Below are positions 38,624 to 64,000 of a DNA stretch of 64,000 nucleotides, piece after piece. The DNA is from Pelodera strongyloides (taxonomy: Eukaryota > Nematoda > Chromadorea > Rhabditida > Rhabditidae), in contig JAANDG010000032.1 in the NCBI GenBank assembly GCA_036852015.1, forward strand, positions 310,001 to 374,000, read 5' to 3'. The number at the start of each line of letters is the position of its first letter. Position 1 is the first letter of the stretch. The notes under the pieces were generated by a model. It had not been told where the DNA came from and ran no database searches. It saw nothing but the letters and a program-made list of their open reading frames with translations. The position numbers were made by a program, and so were the translations under genes.

Positions 38624-40714
38624 AGCGTGCTGTGTGGGAGCGTACTGTGTGGGAGCGTACTGTGTGTGAGCACCGAACCCCATGCACACATTTGTATATG
38701 AAAGCTTGCTACTGTAACCCCAAAGGCATAACTGAAATACACGCCCATTGGCCATAACACATCCTCTGCAACAAACATTATGCATCATTTATATTCAACT
38801 ATTCGTCCGTTGGGAATAATTGATCTTTATCAAAATAGCTTAAATAAAATGAGTCTACAAGAACTCATTGAACCACGCAATCATTCACTAGGCTTGTTAA
38901 CCAATTTCACTGAGAACCGCTGAATTGCGCGCCGCACCATTTCGGGACACAAAATGAGAGCCGCAGCGAAATGGGACACAAAATGCGCGCCGAAAAGAAG
39001 TGGGGCGCAAAATAAAATTCGGTTCGGCGCGCGTTGCACTCTGCAACATTTCCGCACCTTTTCGGCAACGTTTTTTAAAGCGCTCAAAAAATCCGTCGTA
39101 ACTGCAGTTGTGCTACTGATCGCTGCCTGGAAAAGTATCGAACTAAGCGTGTACGCCAGCTTTCGCTTTCTTCTTGCACGTTCAGCAACCATTTTCGCAC
39201 CTTTCCGGCAACGTTTTGGAGGTGTTTCCCTCACCAAAACGGCAAACAAAGACGCTGAAAAAACGGTGTTCCGCGCGCATCAAGTTCTTGCGGGACACAG
39301 GACACACCCCCAAGGCGTTTGGGCGGGTTCCCGTTGTTACGCCACAAGGTGGCAGATACAATAAATAGCAAAATAATATTTTTCTGTCAGTAACTGATCA
39401 CTTTGTTTTTTTTTCAGTATTTTATAATTTTTACGAAAAAATAACCCAACTGCCCAGAAGAGACTTTCTTCATAACAACCAAACCTCGGAAAATTCTCCC
39501 CCTGGAGACTCCGATGTTTGTAACAAAATAAGACATTCCTTCGCATGGTTTTCCTTAAAGCGAAATGGTGGTCTGTCTCGAAAAAAATTAGTCGAAAATT
39601 GCAAAAGGGGGCGGAGGGAATATCAGTGCGTTCGTTACAGCAATAACCACGCCCATTCTTTACTTGGAAATTCTCTATTTCGTCATTTGGATGCTGCGGA
39701 GTGTCTTATAATTTGAAAAGGCACATTGCTCGACTCCGCCCACATCGTTACTAGTATAAGAGCCAGTGTTTCGCGCAAAGCGAATTTCCCCATACAAAAT
39801 AGCAAAAAATGGTTGTTTGAGAACATTTTTATTCAATATGCACTTATTTGTTTGTGTTTTTATGTTTATTTTCGTTTATAACTTTTTTCAAACTATTTTT
39901 GGTGAAAAAACCCCAAACCGGGTGGTATTTCGCTTTAACAGTACACACCTCTACAAAACCCTTTGCTGTAGCGGCCTAGTAAACAAAATGAACATCTACT
40001 AACCAATCAAAACAATCATATGGTAACTAAATGAAACATGCATTTAGCTTTATAAAACACACACGACGAAACGACAATCTCGTGCAAGCATTTATCGAAG
40101 TTCTCATGCAGGAAATTCAAAGAAACTATATTAACTGAATATGTGGGAAAAATTTCCCGAACAAAAACTGAATAAGTATCGTAATCAACGAATAACTGAT
40201 TTTGCCGAGTATTTGTGCAGTGCACCGATAAAACTATGTGATATGCAGGTAAAATTGAGATTTTTTTTAAATAAAAAAAAAGTGAACTTAAAGAAAGACA
40301 TCTCTGAGTGGAAGATATATATTACAATATTATGATACACAAGACTTCAACTGAGATACTAGGGTATGCAATACATGAACATGTGGGGGGCACATAACAC
40401 TACGTAGCCAATAAGCCAATACTAAGAGACACACATCGCTTGAGCTCAAAGGACTGATACAAAACTTGGCAACCGAGCAAAGACCAATAAATAAAATACT
40501 AGAGTATTGCGGCACTACTATTTTCAGGGGGATATATGAAAACACAAAACTAGAAAAACGAAAAGAACACTACATCATTGTGAGGCAAGAATATGCAAAT
40601 GATCACCATAGAGCACTCATAAACTAAATCAATAATTATGTTAAGGCACCGTATTTGCAGCCAGAACAACCCATCAATCAATAAAATGACTACGTACGGT
40701 AGTCTGTTCACCTT
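38490..40714. other. Spacer between the chemoreceptor and myosin 3' ends
   Basis: Holds a (GT)n tract (about 38587-38622), three TGTGGGAGCGTAC-type units (38630-38670), a GC-rich block at about 38890-39360 with open frames on both strands but no recognisable protein, and a TTAA element at 39555-39938. Nothing else identifiable is seen. Confidence 0.55.
39555..39938. mobile_element. Longer TTAA MITE with GCGAAAT ends (384 bases)
   Basis: Bordered by TTAA on both sides with short inverted ends AAAGCGAAATGGTGG and CGGGTGGTATTTCGCTTT, but an interior unlike families A and B (AAGGGGGCGGAGGG and a T-rich right half). It may be a third member of the same transposase system. Confidence 0.65.
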
Positions 40715-61383
<20,669 letters not shown>

Positions 61384-64000
61384 TGTTGCACTTTTTCAAT
61401 GATCAAAGAGGAAAGAAAGGCATACACACGAGTAGTTCCCAGAGATTGTCTGCAATTATAATCAGACTTTATTACTTTATATATAATGAAAAACCAGGAA
61501 TTCGAAGATGAAGAACTGTCCATACGAGATGAAAGGTAAAAAAGTTATAAGAGTAAAAAAAAGACGTCCCACGTGGTAGTGGTAAATCAAAATCAAAATA
61601 TCCAATCCAGTTGAATCACGAAAAAAACCGAGCCCGCCGTTATAGGTTATATAGTCACTGGCAAGCCATCAAGCCTACAAGGCCGGAGGGAGGCCGCACA
61701 CAGCCTTAGCAAAGGCAATTAACAGTTGGGAACAGAGAACAGACAATTCAATATCCAATGAGTAGAATTTTTAAAGGGTCAAAATGAAGTAAGAAAGTAA
61801 TGTGCATGTAAAGTAGGAATTACGTTTGGTTTGATCGCAGCTTGCAACTATGCGAATGTGTCAAAAGTGTTTGAAATAGCAAAAATACAAAGCGGATAGC
61901 CACATCCTATATGACTATACGCACTATACACAATGCACAAAGCATAAGACATAAGGAAACTAAGGCATATATTCTCAAATCCAAATGTATGGGCCGCAAG
62001 AGTCACAACTTTACAAAACAGAAAATGATTATGCCTGCTCCTTGAAACCATTGCAACAAACACTAACAACAAATAAAGCATACATCTTCTCACTTCTCAG
62101 TTCATAAATCGGGGTTATCGCATGGCAAATCCACCGACCAAGGGTAGGTTCTAATTGGAACGGCTGTCTGGCTCCGCTCCCTTAGATGAGTATCTGAGGA
62201 TAGGCTCGAGCTGAGGTTGCGGGATACACATAAACCATCAAAGATGGTTTTATAGTCCAATAATTTGTTTATAGTCCAATAAGTTAAAAACACAAGGAGC
62301 AGGATTTTAGTGGGAAAATAAAATAAAGAGGTAAGAGGTATAGCTTGAAGCGTGAAGCGTTTGTCTCGTTTAATTTTCAAAACCAGCAACACCAACATAA
62401 AATACAAAGTGAAACGATGTAACGGCGAGAAAAAATCATGTATGCGGTGCGGGAAGACAGAAAGTTGTTCCAAATATAAAATTACTCTGAAATTTTGAAA
62501 AAATCGCAAATGGTGATTCACCAGTGAGGATATGTTCATTGTAGTAATTGTAACCTCAAATCAAAACAACCACATTAGGCACTCAGGCACTCTCATACAT
62601 AAAATGCATACAAGTAAAATGGTATGGTAAAGCTTACAAACGACAAACCATTACAGAAGAGTAAATATATAGTTTTGACATGTTCTTCTAACTCATATAA
62701 TAAGCGGACATTTTCTAAAAAGGCAAAATCCAAAAGATATTAACAAAAAGGTTTATTTGGGGTTGACCGCCGTCAATACTTACCACCGCCCTCTTTGCAT
62801 GTAGATTTGGGAAGGAATCGAAGGAACCCCAAACCGGGACAGACAGTGCGCGCCAAAATTCAAAAAATGTCCGCGCGAAGGCAAATACTGGTAACAGGCA
62901 GAACGTAAACTGCCTGCCGCTTATGATGACCTGGAAGAAAATTAGAAAGTAAAGTGCAAGTACCTATCGTCCGCTGCACTGACTATTAACTAGCATAAAG
63001 AAAAAAACCCATTCATGAACCCATTCACAAAGACTGCAAATTTATGAAAATCACTGAAAATACCTTCTATCAAACTCATTCGTTACAAACAGAGCAATTA
63101 AATAAATCGTTGTTGTTCCATATAAAATGAACTAACTAACAAACTAATAATGTAATGATCTGTCGAAATATATCTGTGGTCAACAAACCACCAAAGTTAG
63201 CACATAAGGTAAGAACTAGGAACAATAAAATATGGCATTATGAACATAATAGAGAAGGGGTTTTGTGCTCGGCGAGTCACGACAATTTCGTATTTCAACT
63301 CTCTGTGACCTCGCCTCTATTCGAATAAGGAATAAAGAGCGCACACCGTTTTTCAATGTGAACAGCTGGCGCTAGTCGCTCCACAAGAACAAGTTGAGTT
63401 GGAACGCAGGAAGAAAATTAGAAAGTGCAAGTACCTATCGTCCGCTGCCGCACTGACTATTAACTAGCATAAAAAAAAACCATTCATGAACGGTTACGAT
63501 AAACTTTCGCATTATAAAAAACCAAAACTCGGGCAATTCGGACTGACTGAGGACGGCCGATATCCACTATACAGACTACAGACAATGGCACGTTTGAAAA
63601 GAAGAAGTGTGACGCCACGGTGCGACCAACACACAACACAATGGATTTCCCTCCAGTTCGGCGACCGCGTGCTCGCCCGTCTTGTCGGTCTTGTATTTGC
63701 ATCCAAGCGAATGAGTCAATTCACTGGGTAGGGTTTCACGAAACATACCGATCAATCTGCACTATGGAAGAAGAACAGGAAGAGACGAAACCAATGAACA
63801 TTTATAGATAAACAAACAATATGTACCGCATTCCAGTGGGAATATTTAAGATACGATCATAAGGGAAGTCAGCGTAAACTGTAGAGAAAGCAGTATAGCG
63901 CGTAGCCTGTCTGTATGTAATTCAACCTGTTAGACATCAAAATGTTTCAACTTTCAACAAAGTGCCTGCGTAATGTAATTCTTGAAAGTATCATAATCAA
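61384..64000 (-). other. Upstream region of the myosin gene with a possible 5' noncoding exon
   Basis: No coding exon beyond the myosin ATG is recognised. On the minus strand a GC-richer block at about 62780-62930 ends in GGCGGTG-GTAAGTATT, a strong donor, and may be the first noncoding exon. An 80-base block is repeated directly at about 62932-63012 and 63411-63490. Small open frames on both strands near 63484-63731 look fortuitous. Confidence 0.45.
62932..63490 (+). repeat. Direct repeat pair (about 80 bases) flanking 400 bases
   Basis: GTGCAAGTACCTATCGTCCG followed by GACTATTAACTAGCATAAA and CATTCATGAAC occurs at about 62932-63012 and 63411-63490 with small indels. There are no obvious inverted ends, so this is a local duplication or two copies of an unknown repeat. 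Confidence 0.8.

Overview
This is eukaryotic nuclear DNA, most likely from a nematode. Every gene is split by many GT-AG introns with acceptors of the TTTTCAG type. The ribosomal protein SA has nematode-style internal and C-terminal sequence. A run of the nematode telomere hexamer (TTAGGC) lies at 35.28 kb. A five-helix fragment of a nematode-type chemoreceptor lies at 36-38.5 kb. First exons begin just after an acceptor-like AG close to the ATG, as expected for spliced-leader trans-splicing. Many very short exons (about 48 in the myosin gene, 22 in APC5) recall diplogastrid worms such as Pristionchus, but that is only an inference.

Layout. On the + strand, four genes follow each other head to tail: 40S ribosomal protein SA (827-2374), a sphingosine-1-phosphate phosphatase-like PAP2 enzyme (2533-10213), an M-Ras-type small GTPase (10933-17094) and anaphase-promoting complex subunit 5 (18107-32391). 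A canonical polyadenylation signal separates each pair, and the next trans-splice-like acceptor follows about 130-300 bases later, so part or all of the cluster may be an operon. From 32.4 to 40.7 kb the window is gene-poor: tandem repeats with an 18S rRNA-like fragment, the interstitial telomere repeat, an incomplete minus-strand chemoreceptor gene, microsatellites and MITEs. From 40.7 to 61.4 kb the minus strand carries a complete non-muscle myosin II heavy chain of about 2,000 residues. Its likely 5' noncoding exon and promoter lie to the right.

Mobile DNA fills the introns. It includes a Ty3/gypsy element with an intact 1,415-codon Gag-Pol frame in APC5 intron 1, a Tc1/mariner element with 0.2-kb inverted ends in a myosin intron, a 1.55-kb foldback element with tRNA-like modules in M-Ras intron 5, and a 1.3-kb element in the myosin gene that holds a tRNA-Glu(CTC) and a nested palindrome. 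There are also several MITE families, the commonest flanked by TTAA and beginning AAAGCGAAAT.

The host genes are housekeeping functions (translation, sphingolipid turnover, Ras signalling, cell-cycle ubiquitination, cytokinesis/contractility) without an obvious shared pathway. No clearly new enzymatic system was found. The most unusual content is the repeat biology: near-perfect palindromic MITEs, the foldback element, and the rRNA-like and telomere-like insertions.
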